The notes under the pieces are model-generated. The model saw only the letters and a list, made by a program, of their open reading frames with translations. It was not told the origin of the DNA and made no database searches. A program made the position numbers and the translations under genes. From contig LR746264.1 in NCBI GenBank assembly GCA_902729315.2, forward strand, positions 4,038,378 through 4,102,377: a DNA stretch of 64,000 nucleotides, given 5' to 3'. Shown piece by piece: positions 46,305 to 56,899 of this stretch. This stretch comes from Spirodela intermedia. Lineage: Eukaryota; Streptophyta; Magnoliopsida; Alismatales; Araceae. The first letter of the stretch is position 1. Each line of letters opens with the position of its first letter.

Positions 46305-48206
46305 ATGGCTAAGACACTGGTTTCACGTCTTCACACTTTTTGGCCATTTTCACTGTTTAAGAAAGACGATCTAAAAGTTTCAAGCAGATTAGTTCATGGG
46401 CTTCCAATACCAGAAGCGACAAAGCAATTCACCTTTGCAATCCAGGAACCCTCTTTGCAGACGGTGGTGTATATATTAGCTGTACAAAACCTGTCAGAAC
46501 AGTCTTCTCTGGATGCTGAGTGGCTAATAAAGTCAGTCCAACCAGATGCCGTTGTGGTTCAGATTGCCCCCTCTGCGCTACCTGAAATCCAGGCTGAGGA
46601 TAAGCTACCAGATTACCAAGTGGGCACCATACCAACGTCAACCCTTGGTGTATTGAGGAAGTGCTTCCTTGATAAAATCAATAAACAGGAGTATGAGAAC
46701 GTTGCAGGGAATCTCATTCTGAAGGAGATTTTCGGCGTTGGATTTTATGGGCACCTCTTGGCTGCCAAGAGAGCTGCCAAGATAGTCAATTCTCAGTTCT
46801 TATTGCTCAATTCTCCTTATGAAAGCATATACAAGCAGGATCCCAAGCGTGATACCATAACCGAGGGCCAAAACCCACTTTTGCCAGCCAACTCTTTGGT
46901 CCCTGTTCAAGCCACCAGTGTTGTTTCCTCAAGAAGATTTTGCCTCACTGACATTGGGCAGTCACAGATGGTGAAATCATTGACTCAATCATTAACTGCA
47001 ACCATGGCGGAACCAAGGTCGTCCATGCCCATCTATGAGAACGGGCTCGGAGAAGTTCAGAACAAATTGAACTACCAGGCTCCCTGGTTCGCACGGGCTA
47101 TCTACACCTTGTTGGCAGATTTGCACGACCTATTTGCCGACCTCCCAGCCATTGGGAATGCTCTACTCTACGCACAGAAGCTGCTTTCCGACGTCAATCA
47201 AGGGGAACCCGTGGACACTCAGCTTGTCTCTGAAGTGCGCAACTTTCGGATCGCAGTTGAAGGTCTAAGAATAGCTCTCAATAGTGCTGCCCGTACTCCA
47301 AACGGCAGAAAGGAGACTACAAACCCTCCAGTTGAGTTCAATGAACTCCCTCCCGAAGAAAAGTGTCATGTCCTCTTCGCGCAGGGTCTCAAGCACCAGG
47401 TGAAGAGCTTCAAGTCTGTTGTAGCCATTGTCGATGCAGGCAGTTTATCAGGCATCCGGAGACACTGGAACACGCCCTTGCCTCCAGAGATCATGGAGTT
47501 ATTAGCTGGGCAGGGCATCACAAGATACTATGATGATGAAATCGAAGATGCGGCTGAACTTGCAGAGAAGAAGAGGCTTCTGACCGCCAAACCAGTTGTG
47601 GCAGTGGGTGCAGGAGCAACAGCATTCCTCGGTGCAGCCTCGTTCTCAAAGGCCATCCACGCATCTACTTTATTCAAGATCATTGCCTACAAGCTTCCCA
47701 TCTCCCTCAAGATGAGCCTTGCAACTTTCCAGAGGATGACTGCTCTTGGGCTCGCTAAGATTCTGGGGCCCTCCAAGATTCTAGCCACTGGGGTTGCTGG
47801 TAGTAGCACCAAGGCCTCCGCCTTGAAGGTGACGGCCTCAACTGAGAAGATCCGGGCTGTGGCCCACAGCATTGTGACGTCAGCAGAGAGGACCAGCTTG
47901 CTAGCAATGCGTACTTCTTTCTATGAGATAATGAGGAAGAGGAAGGTCCAGCCGGCTAGGATTTCCCCTTGGGCGACTTTTGGCTGCAGCATGGTCGGCT
48001 GTGCCGGGCTTCTGGCTTATGGGGATGGAATTGAGTGTGCGGCCGAGTCAGTTCCCTCAGCCCCTATGATTGCCTCCCTGGGACGAGGCCTCCAAGGCCT
48101 GCATGAGGCATCACGGCAAGTGAGCCAGAGTAATAATAATAAACGACTGCAAGAGGCCTTACAGTCTCTGATGTACAGTTTAAAACAGCTTAAGAAACAG
48201 CAATAA
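46305..48206 (+). CDS. TraB-domain-like membrane protein, 633 aa, single coding exon
   Basis: The start is ATG at 46305 in a strong context (GCCATGG); the open frame begins 9 codons earlier without an ATG. I see a TraB/PrgY-like pattern: an N-terminal alpha/beta region (VVYILAVQNLSEQSSLDAEW, KSVQPDAVVVQIAPSAL) and VVAIVDAGSLSGIRRHW near residue 375, which parallels the 'VVAVVG-GH--GI---W' signature of TraB proteins. The C-terminal third has hydrophobic stretches (VVAVGAGATAFLGAASF; WATFGCSMVGCAGLLAYG) that could be membrane segments. Plants have TraB-related proteins in organelle outer membranes; location here is not shown. The histidine of the signature is replaced (DAGSLSG). The gene certainly codes; the family name is my reading and moderately sure. 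Confidence 0.6.
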   Translation: MAKTLVSRLHTFWPFSLFKKDDLKVSSRLVHGLPIPEATKQFTFAIQEPSLQTVVYILAVQNLSEQSSLDAEWLIKSVQPDAVVVQIAPSALPEIQAEDKLPDYQVGTIPTSTLGVLRKCFLDKINKQEYENVAGNLILKEIFGVGFYGHLLAAKRAAKIVNSQFLLLNSPYESIYKQDPKRDTITEGQNPLLPANSLVPVQATSVVSSRRFCLTDIGQSQMVKSLTQSLTATMAEPRSSMPIYENGLGEVQNKLNYQAPWFARAIYTLLADLHDLFADLPAIGNALLYAQKLLSDVNQGEPVDTQLVSEVRNFRIAVEGLRIALNSAARTPNGRKETTNPPVEFNELPPEEKCHVLFAQGLKHQVKSFKSVVAIVDAGSLSGIRRHWNTPLPPEIMELLAGQGITRYYDDEIEDAAELAEKKRLLTAKPVVAVGAGATAFLGAASFSKAIHASTLFKIIAYKLPISLKMSLATFQRMTALGLAKILGPSKILATGVAGSSTKASALKVTASTEKIRAVAHSIVTSAERTSLLAMRTSFYEIMRKRKVQPARISPWATFGCSMVGCAGLLAYGDGIECAAESVPSAPMIASLGRGLQGLHEASRQVSQSNNNKRLQEALQSLMYSLKQLKKQQ

Positions 48207-48788
48207 GAATCGGTTTCCATCTTCTTACTCATCGCTTCCTTTCATGACCATAAATGTGATGATCTTATGTTGAAGCAGCTGCATCATAAGCTCCTAAAGC
48301 AGCTTCTGAAGCTGCCCGGACTTTTGCTTCACCGCTATTTTTTCTCATGATCTTACTATTTTTAACCCCCTTTAGTGATGAAATCAACATTTGATCCTGT
48401 GACCCTTCTTCCTGCTGATAAAACTCTCCATTGACAGGTTTTTATAGCTGCAGAATGAGGGGGTCCTGCCACAATCTGTCATATTTTTTTAGTCCCACGC
48501 AACTAATTATTATATCTCTGTTTTATGTAAATAAGACAAGAATTTATCTCCCCTGATTGATTAATGTTCATATTTCTGCTTAAATTTACACCTCAAAAGC
48601 AGCAAAACATGGTCTCAGCCTTTTAGTGACGAAGTTCTTAGAAGCGCAAGGTGATGGTCGTTTTCCAGACCTCCAACTCAACTTCCAGAACAAGTTTCCA
48701 AGATCAGTGCATGAATATACACATACATACAATTTTCCGTTCAAAAGGTTTTTTGATCCAAAGGTACCCAATTTCGCAGCTGATTGTT
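48207..48788. other. Convergent 3' UTR region between TraB-like and REX1-B-like genes
   Basis: The two genes end facing each other 582 bp apart. No gene or repeat seen; the interval must hold both 3' UTRs. Confidence 0.6.
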
Positions 48789-50422
48789 TCAGCCGATCTT
48801 CACTGCCGCTGACCTCTCCAGGAGCTCTTCAAGCTGCTCTGCCTTGAGGGCCTCGATCTCGTAGCGGACCTCCTCCAGATGCTCGTTGATGCAGGTCACA
48901 GCCTCCTGCACGCCCCTGATGGCGCCCTTGAGGGCCTCGTCATATGCGGCATCGGCCTCTGCGTCCTCTACACCATCAGCCTCCGTCAGCTGCCGGATGT
49001 GGACGCACTCATGCTCTGAAGGCCCCCTGGAGCAGCCCTCATGGCTCACCAGCTGCTCCGAGGGCCGGCCCGCCTTCTTCAGCACCTGGATCTGCGCCGT
49101 CTGTTGCCACATGTGTAGAAATAGCAAATGATTTGATCAAATGGGAACCCTCAGTCTGCTTCGGAACTTGTCTAGCAGAGTGGTGTATTGATCTTTGCTC
49201 TTAATTTTTATTTTTAAAGAGCAAAAAAAATTAATTATTTTTTACTAAATTCAGTATCTCCTTCTCCTGTTCTTGGACGGCCTTCAGTATCACTAATGGG
49301 GAACCCAAATCCGTTTTGGTGAACTTGTCTGGCGGATTGGCTTATTTATTTTGCTCTTAAATTAATTATGATGAAGGATGAGAGCAAAAAATAAGAACTT
49401 ACCAGTCGCAGCTTGTGCTTCTCCTGTTCTTGAACAGCCTTCAGAAGGGCGGACAGATCGCCCCGGCACAAATCTGGGTCAGCCAGCAGCGATTCCATTT
49501 CAAGAACCTGCAGTGAGTTTTTCTTCATCTGGGATCTTCCCCTCACAAAAGATTTAAATCGAGAGAGGAATGTTTTGACCCACTCGCTTTGAGCAATCGC
49601 TGAACTCTGCTGTAACCTCCGCACATAGCTCTTGGTAGGTTGAGTCTCCTCCGCTGACCATGTATTCAGAAAACCCCCTATGGAGACAACCAAATAGTTC
49701 ATACCAATAAGATTTAAATAATTTAATTTCTAGATGGAACTAAGCAGATGTACAGAATGAAATCACCGAAGAGCACAAAAGCTTATGTGAGACATTAAAC
49801 ACCGATTTCTCTCTTATGTGAGAAATCATATGGTTTCTTTACATATTTTTCTGCGGCGGTTCATTTTCTCAAAAACCCCAAGTAATATTCCCCTTTCAGA
49901 AAAGCCCATTATACAACTAGAAATATAAAAAAATATCTTTTAATAGGCACCATGATAGCAGGCAAGCCATAAAATTTCGAGAACTATGGAACCACATCTT
50001 AAAACAATGTCAGCAATTATTATAATAAATGCAATCACAGATGTGTATTTATCTATCTCCAATGGCCGAATGTGCCAAACCACATTAAATTAAAAAAATA
50101 TTTATTTTTATAATTTTATCATTGAACTCGTCTAAAAATTACTTGACACGAAGAAAATCATAGATGAAAATGAGTACGTCTTAAAACGCATGGGAGAACT
50201 AACTGCCATGGAAACAAGGAGATGAGCTCACACATGAATAAAACAGAAATGGATTAGGGCTTTTCAGTACCTCCGTAGCTTTGAGTAGGCTTCTGCTCTC
50301 CTTTGTTGAATTCCAAGGAAGCTTCTCAGCACGTCAATCAACTTCGAAGATCTCCAGCTACCATCAACATCCATCACCTTGTCATCTTGATCTTTCCCTT
50401 CAGTTTTTTCACAGTTTTCCAT
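48789..50422 (-). CDS. REX1-B-like (DNA repair REX1-B domain) protein, 220 aa, 4 exons
   Basis: Minus-strand exons: 50422-50271 (MENCEKTEGKDQDDKVMDVD to SKLR), 49677-49584 (GFSEYMVSGGDSTYQELCAE), 49507-49403 (VLEMESLLADPDLCRGDLSA to EKHKLRL), 49100-48789 (TAQIQVLKKAGRPSEQLVSH to the stop). All junctions are GT-AG and the phases (2, 0, 0) fit; the sum is 663 bp. The pattern of helices (IQQRRAEAYSKLRRGFSEY, then VLEMESLL, then a C-terminal coiled coil INEHLEEVRYEIEALKAEQL) matches what I recall of plant proteins annotated as REX1-B, a family named after an algal UV-repair gene. The molecular role in plants is not established. The start is the first ATG in the open frame. Confidence 0.7.
49141..49446 (-). 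repeat. Partial exon duplication in the last intron of the REX1-B-like gene (period about 157 bp)
   Basis: Segments 49141-49289 and 49296-49446 are diverged tandem copies; shared blocks include GGGAACCC, GAACTTGTCT, TTGCTCTTAA and CTTCTCCTGTTCTTG. The right copy contains the end of the real exon 3 and its donor. The left copy therefore carries a decayed copy of the exon end (LKAVQEQEKEILNL on the minus strand, 49289-49246) followed by GTAAAA where the real one has GTAAGT. Confidence 0.75.
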
Positions 50423-51240
50423 GGCCTATTCCTCCTCCTCGGATTCAAGCACACCCAACAAGGCCTAGCAGATAAACAGATGGAAATAAATAGATATAGA
50501 AGGCATCCGAATACGCCTAAAGAACATTCAGCTTCCACAATCTATGGAGTTCTTGAAGGCATCTCAACAGAAGGACCTCACAAAAAAAAAAAGGAACATA
50601 AGAGGAATAATGCATTTCCATAAATACAAGAAATTCACTTTCACTTAACCAATTTTGTACACAGATTGCCTATTTAGGATGCCTTTTGAACACCCATTAT
50701 TGACTATTGTTTAAATAAGTATGCCTACTTACTATTAAAGACTCATCAATTCACATATTTTTTTAATAGTAGACTTTGGTCTGTCATCAACTGAGATACT
50801 CTGTTACAGACCAGTAGACCTTGATCAGTGCACTCACTGGTTTCATGCATACAAGTGTGGAGCCACAGGAAGCATGGTATTGCATAGATCACTGCAACTG
50901 ACTAAGGCCATGCACAGAAAGACGGGAATAAATGTTGAAGAACCATGATTCGACTCTTGAGTTTTTTTTCTCTGAAAGCTGAGAAAAATCAGCTCTGCCC
51001 CATGAAACTGCAGTGAATAGGGATTACTGCAAAGGCCATATTTTCTACATGGTGACAGTTTTTCTCTGACGGGAAGGAATGGATCAACGGATTGGAAACT
51101 AAGAATGACTTGATTCCGTTTGCTTGATGGTTCAAACCGAGCACAGAGGGGCTGGGATCAACCAGACAGACGCCTCTTCTGCTATCGACTACGAGACCCT
51201 TCGGCTAGATCCACACGCGCATTCTCCCGCTTCACCTTGG
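50423..51240. other. Upstream of the REX1-B-like gene, no gene seen
   Basis: Likely contains the 5' UTR and promoter of the minus-strand gene. No clear TATA box or other element. Confidence 0.4.
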
Positions 51241-51665
51241 CGTGAAGGAGATTCTTCTTCTGCCGAATGGTAAACAGGTTATAATCAGATGGTCCCTCTT
51301 CACCAACCAGGAGCACTCCCACATTCTTGCCGTAAAATCAGAAAGAAAGAGAAGTAAGCACACAAGTGCCGGGTTTTGTAGTTTTGTTTCTAATTATTGG
51401 ATCTCGATGGATGAGACTCCCGCTAAGAATTGAAAATTATTTCACAAAAAGAGGGTCTCGAAGGAATCCTCGCCCCATTTTCGACACGCTCCTGCGCACA
51501 GATGCCCATCTTATTCTGACAAAGGATCGAAGACGAGTTTCCATGACCCAGGACCTAATAACTCACACCGTTCACCCTTCCCTACTCCGACCTCCTCCCC
51601 TCTTCCAACGGACAAAGAGAAAGCAGTGGCTGATGGGACAGAAACAGAAATTTGAACCGTGGATA

Positions 51666-51668
<3 letters not shown>

Positions 51669-51698
<30 letters not shown>
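51669..51698 (+). repeat. (GA)n microsatellite
   Basis: About 15 GA units at the edge of the GC-rich block 51400-52030. Confidence 0.9.
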
Positions 51699-51701
<3 letters not shown>

Positions 51702-51799
51702 GTACCCTCGATGAGGATGGAGATGGCGATAACAGCAGGCTCAAATCCAAAGGACAACAACGTCCGCCACCGATGGCAACAATCCGCAGACTCAAGCTC

Positions 51800-51955
51800 C
51801 GGTGGGCCGTCCAAGCCGTCGCCGGTTAGGCGCCTCTGCCTAGTCGACCAAGGAAGGGGGAAGCTGTCGCCCGTTTGGCACCTCCGCCTACTCGACCATG
51901 GAAAGGGGAAGCCATCGCCCCGTTCGGCACATCCGCCCACTCGATCGTGGAAAGT
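51800..51955 (+). repeat. Three tandem copies of about 48 bp
   Basis: The unit resembles AAGC-GTCGCCCGTT-GGCAC followed by CTCCGCCTACTCGACCATGG and AAAGGGG; it occurs near 51803, 51858 and 51910 with increasing divergence. Both strands stay open across it: plus-strand translation gives SPVRRLCLVDQGRGKL then SPVWHLRLLDHGKGKP. The plus frame from about 51366 to 52106 and the minus frame from 52057 to 51572 have no family resemblance, so I do not call a gene. Confidence 0.7.
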
Positions 51956-52109
51956 TGGAGATTTGCCAGAAGTTAGCCCACCAATAGCTATCTTGCAAGA
52001 AGAAATACTGGTTCTGCACCAAGCTCTCTCTCTCCACCCCAAAGTTGCAACATTCATGATAGTTATAATTATTTATTTTTATTTCCATTCGATATATTTC
52101 ATTTAAATG

Positions 52110-53720
52110 AGTAATTTTATTCAATTTTGACGGTAATTATAGATGTTTTATCTCATCAGGAAAACATAGAGGTGAGAATTAAGTTTGGGACAAAAGGAAC
52201 ATATACAGCTATTAAAAGTTAGCTTGTAGAAAATAAAATGTGAATATTTTTTAAAATAGATAAATATTTAAATAAACCATAATCATATCAGCATTTAGTT
52301 TACATCGTGGAAAATTGGTGGATGGAAGCTTGATCATAAGACTTGGCATTGCCACCATATTATTTCAATTAATTCTTCCTTTAATTCATTATTTGCAATG
52401 TTCTTTAGTAATCATCTACTACTATTGCATGATATTCATTGATTTTAATTTTAATTTTCAAATAACTCAAAAATTGAGTACATAATCAAGACAAAAGCAT
52501 AAATTATTTATACATGAAAGGAATTGCATTTTCAAAATTAAACACATTATGAATTATGAGGATATTCTCTCATTAATTTTTTCATCAACTAGTGTGATTA
52601 ATAATGTCCATTGGATCACCAATCTTATGGTTTAAGGTAAATCACTTGGTCTCAACCATAGTATTAGAGAGGTCATGTCACTTTCCATATGGTGCACCAT
52701 ACAAAATCTGTTTATTGTGGTCTACCTACCTCACATACCATTCTCTCTAAACTCTCATGACTTTCTTCATTAGGAATGGCAAAGCTAGGAAGAATCAGAA
52801 CACATGTTATCTGCTCTACGAGTGTTGAGATGTAGGGGATGCATGGCAAAAAGTAAACACCCACCACCCACTTATAGAGGTCAACCCACAAGGTCAACTA
52901 TCCAAAACCAAAATTTGCATCTAATTGTCAATTGAGCAATGAATGCGAGAACCCATTTCCCTACATCTTCACATCCTCTATAGGTCTGAAATTTATATAA
53001 GAAAATGTCCATCATAATATCATGGCCAACATCAAATCTAAGGATTAACACTCATTTTAGTCTCAAGATCATATGCCCAACATGGCAAGAGCCACATGCT
53101 AACTAGAGGCTCTTTACATGTAGGGCACCTTTTGTTCGAGGAGAAAAACTCATATATATAATGAAATTACAACATGAATAGTAAAGTTTTGTGACCTAAA
53201 CATTACTTAGAGGTGCATGAATTGCGTAGATATAATATGATGAATTACCCTGATAGTGAACCACACAACCCTTGGACCTTGTATGGCATAGCAGATGATG
53301 GCATAACCCACCCATGCCTGGCACATATGATCAAAGGCCATGCACGTAGAGGACCCCATCCTTTGACTAGAAGCATCACATCATGTCTTCACCTTGTCCA
53401 TTGCAATGAGGATGATGAATGTAGCATACATCTCCCCTAGAATCATATCCTTTACTTATCAAAAGCCTTTCACATTTCAAAAATATATCTCCTTTGTGAC
53501 ATGCATCTTCATCAATTTGAGAGTTCATATGGGGTGTTCCCCTTTGAGGGTTCATCTTCATCAATATGTCTTATTTTTAATTATTTTTATTTTTTTTCTA
53601 GTCGTATGTTTTTCACTTATCTAAGGATGATAAATATATTGAAGGCTCCATGATGGTTAATTTCTGACGTTTTTTTTCAACATTTATATGGTTTTATTTC
53701 TGTATTTTGGGAAGAAAATT
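52110..53720. other. AT-rich intergenic sequence, no gene seen
   Basis: Short random frames only. The part from 52560 to 53420 has the texture of an old LTR (moderate GC, many CATG and ACCC words) but no boundary, primer site or repeat partner that I can identify. Confidence 0.4.
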
Positions 53721-53884
53721 TGTGGAAAAACTGTATGCTTGGGTGGGGCCCATTCGCGGCGGCAGCTATCCACATGAAGCTGAGATTCCCAATACGAATC
53801 CCAATATTGAATCTGTGGTGGACCCCGCGGATCCCACTGCAAGCCGTCTGATCAAAGTTTGACGGATGGGATCACAGATTGCAA

Positions 53885-53900
53885 CGGTCTATAAATCTAG
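53885..53900 (+). promoter_or_regulatory. TATA box of the serine decarboxylase gene
   Basis: GTCTATAAATCTAGG lies at about 53887-53901, some 70 bp before the ATG at 53966. This gives a short leader and agrees with the position expected for a core promoter. Confidence 0.6.
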
Positions 53901-53965
53901 GTGGAAAGATCAGAAGAAGGTCTCTTTCCGCCTCCCCCTCTTCGCACCACAAGCTCGTAGCGGCA

Positions 53966-56429
53966 ATGGTGGGAAGCATTGTTGCAGATGCCATGCGCGC
54001 CGAGGATGTCGCCGCCGGGAAGGCGGAGGTGTTGCCGGAGGAATTAGATTTGGCGGAGGTGCCTGAGGAGGCGGTGGCGATGGGGCTGCCTGATGCGGCC
54101 AATGAATTCGGTGGTGCCGTGGAGAGGTCGGGGAGGAAGGATATCTCGCTCGGGAGAAACGTCCATTCTACCTGCTTCGCCGTGACGGAACCTGACGCCG
54201 ACGATGAGGAGACGGGCGATCGGGAGGCGTACATGGCCAGCGTACTGGCGAGGTACCGGAGGTCTCTCGTCGAGAGAACGAGGCACCATCTCGGTATCTC
54301 TCCCTCTCTTTCTCACTCTCCCTCCCCCCGGGGGGCAGAACTTTGCATATGAACCTTTTTTCCTCTTGAAATTTTGGTTTCCTGAAACTTTCTCTCCATG
54401 GGCAGTTTCTTTTAGGATTTGTCACTGTATGAGGGAAATCTTGAGTCGACTTTGAAGGAAATTCCATTAGGAATTCTTGATCCAATTTCGGTCTCCCTTT
54501 TTGGTTTTAACCCTGTGTTTAGATGACATTTTTCTATGATTACTGTGCATACTAAAAATCTATGAGAGCGGCATTTTGTGAGATGTGTACCGTTGCTGTA
54601 GAACACAACGCAGTCAGAATCTATCATCTCTGTTGAGAAGGAACAGTTGGTCTTGAAATATTTTGATAATTTTCTTGCTAAAAAAGTTTATGCAAAGGAA
54701 TATTCACCTTTGTTTACAATGAATTATTGTAAACCAACTCTGTTCATTCTTTGACGATTGATAGATTTGACACAAACTCTAGTCGATCTCCATCTTAAGA
54801 AGCCTTTAATCTCCATCGTTGGAGATTGATAGATTTCAAGTCCGGAGATGCTTGCCACTCACCCGCATTTTGAGGGATGGCGAAATCTGTCAGATGAATG
54901 TAGCTTAGTCTCCATCGAATAGCTGTGAAAGTCTTGATTTCCCGCTGCTGCAGATAATTCTTTTTCAAAGACTTCATCGTTTATCAATGCGAACTCATAG
55001 CTGACTCTGTGTTCAATGGCTGTAGGTTACCCCTACAACCTGGACTTCGACTATGGTGAACTGGCCCAGCTGCAACATTTCTCCATTAACAATCTTGGTG
55101 ACCCCTTCATTGAGAGCAACTACGGAGTCCATTCCAGACAATTTGAAGTAGGAGTGTTGGACTGGTTCGCTCGTCTCTGGGAGATAGAGAAGGATCAGTA
55201 CTGGGGCTACATCACCAACTGCGGCACAGAAGGCAATCTCCATGGCATTCTTGTCGGGTTAGTAGTACAACCCGGCTTCCACTATTAATACTGGGGGTGG
55301 ATTCTTTCTTATGATTAGTTTCCGTTTTGATGGTATGCAGGAGGGAGGTCTTCCCTGACGGGATCTTGTATGCCTCCCGGGAGTCGCATTATTCGGTCTT
55401 TAAGGCCGCCAGGATGTACAGGATGGAGTGCGTCAAGGTGGACACTCTCATTACAGGCGAGATCGATTGTGCTGATTTTGGAAAGAAGATTCTTCTGAAC
55501 CAGGACAAGCCGGCCATAATCAACGTCAATATTGGTCTGAAAGTTTACTTTTCTCCCCCGTTGCCTCGCAAGAATAGCTCATTTGGTGGCATAAATTGAT
55601 CCGTTATGTGTGGTATGCTGTTTCAGGGACCACGGTCAAGGGGGCAGTCGACGATCTCGACTTGGTCATAGAGACACTCGAGAACAATGGATTCAAGGGC
55701 CGATTCTACATCCATTGCGACGGCGCCCTGTTTGGGCTCATGATGCCTTTTGTCAAACGTGTACGTCATATCATCTGTCCCCTAAGTTCCAATCTATGTA
55801 TATATATATTGATTTCTATATATGGTGATGATGAATTGAATTGATGAATGTGGAAGCAGGCACCAAAGGTGACGTTCAAGAAGCCGATCGGGAGTGTGAG
55901 TGTGTCTGGCCACAAGTTTGTGGGGTGCCCGATGCCATGTGGTGTGCAGATAACGAGGCTGGAACACATCAACGCCCTCTCGAGGAACGTTGAGTACCTG
56001 GCCTCCAGGGATGCCACCATCATGGGCAGCCGCAACGGCCACGCACCCATCTTCCTCTGGTACACGCTCAACCGGAAGGGCTACCGGGGCTTCCAAAAGG
56101 AGGTGCAGAGATGCCTCCGCAATGCCCACTACCTCAGGGACCGCCTTCGAGCTGCCGGTGTCAGCGCCATGCTGAACGAGCTCAGCAGCACCGTTGTCTT
56201 CGAGCGGCCACCAGATGAAGAATTCGTCCGCCGATGGCAGCTTGCTTGCCAGGGGAGCATCGCTCACGTCGTGGTCATGCCCAATGTGACCATCGACAAG
56301 CTTGATCACTTCCTCGATGAGCTGGTGGCGAAGCGGGCTGCCTGGTTCCCGGCCGGCGGCAGTCAGATTCCCTGCATTGCAGCTGATGTTGGCGAGGAGA
56401 ACTGTGCCTGCACCCTCCATCGCTGCTGA
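53966..56429 (+). CDS. SDC: Serine decarboxylase (PLP-dependent group II decarboxylase), 485 aa, 5 exons
   Basis: This enzyme decarboxylates serine to ethanolamine, feeding choline, phosphatidylethanolamine and phosphatidylcholine synthesis in plants; databases often label it histidine decarboxylase-like. Exons: 53966-54293, 55026-55257, 55341-55534, 55627-55760, 55860-56429. All are GT-AG, phases agree, and the sum is 1458 bp. Visible signatures: [40 protein letters not shown], the cofactor phosphate region [13 protein letters not shown], the aspartate motif [10 protein letters not shown], and the PLP lysine in [14 protein letters not shown] (K315). The N-terminal 100 residues are variable and acidic, as in the family. 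I chose the ATG at 53966; the frame is open earlier but has no upstream ATG. Exon 1 is markedly GC-rich compared with the introns. Everything needed for activity appears intact. Confidence 0.93.
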
Positions 56430-56449
56430 TTGTTGTACCCCGAGACTAT

Positions 56450-56870
56450 TCTTGTCCGCATGAAGACCTCCTAACCAGGGTATGAAGTTCATCTCTACCA
56501 GTTCTTGCGGCCTCTCTGCATCGTCTTCAACCATGAAGAATTCCATCTTGTTGTGCCCTGAGTCTTAGTAAAAATGGGCTATTCTTGTTATGATGAAGTC
56601 CTCCTAACTAGACTATGAAGGCTATCTACCAGTTCTTCTGGCCTTCTCCCATGTTGTTGTTTGCATAAAACTCCCTGGGAGTTCTGGATATTGGCGTGGT
56701 ATCCATATATATAAATATTTATGTGTGAACAATGTTCTTGATATGATGAGGACCTACTAACCAGACTGAAAATCATCTGTAAGTTCTCCCATGTTGTTAT
56801 TTGCGTAAAACTCCCTGGGAATGCTGCGTATTGGCGTGGTATCCATATATAATTGTTTATGTGCTGTGAC
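56450..56870 (+). repeat. Tandem repeats of about 160 bp just after serine decarboxylase
   Basis: Two clear copies, about 56590-56735 and 56743-56865, share CCTCCTAACTAGACT/CCTACTAACCAGACT, TTCTCCCATGTTGTT, GTAAAACTCCCTGGGA-like and ATTGGCGTGGTATCCATATA. A shorter, earlier copy near 56460-56515 carries CCTCCTAACCAGGGTATGAA and ACCAGTTCTTGCGGCC. The array begins about 20-30 bp after the stop codon, so it lies in or next to the 3' UTR. Confidence 0.8.
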
Positions 56871-56899
56871 GAATTATCATACAAGCAAGTATCAATGAC

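Noticed and set aside
55794-56546. 250-codon minus-strand frame opposite serine decarboxylase
   Set aside because: Antisense of a long GC-rich exon; the plus strand has clear enzyme motifs and matching splice phases.
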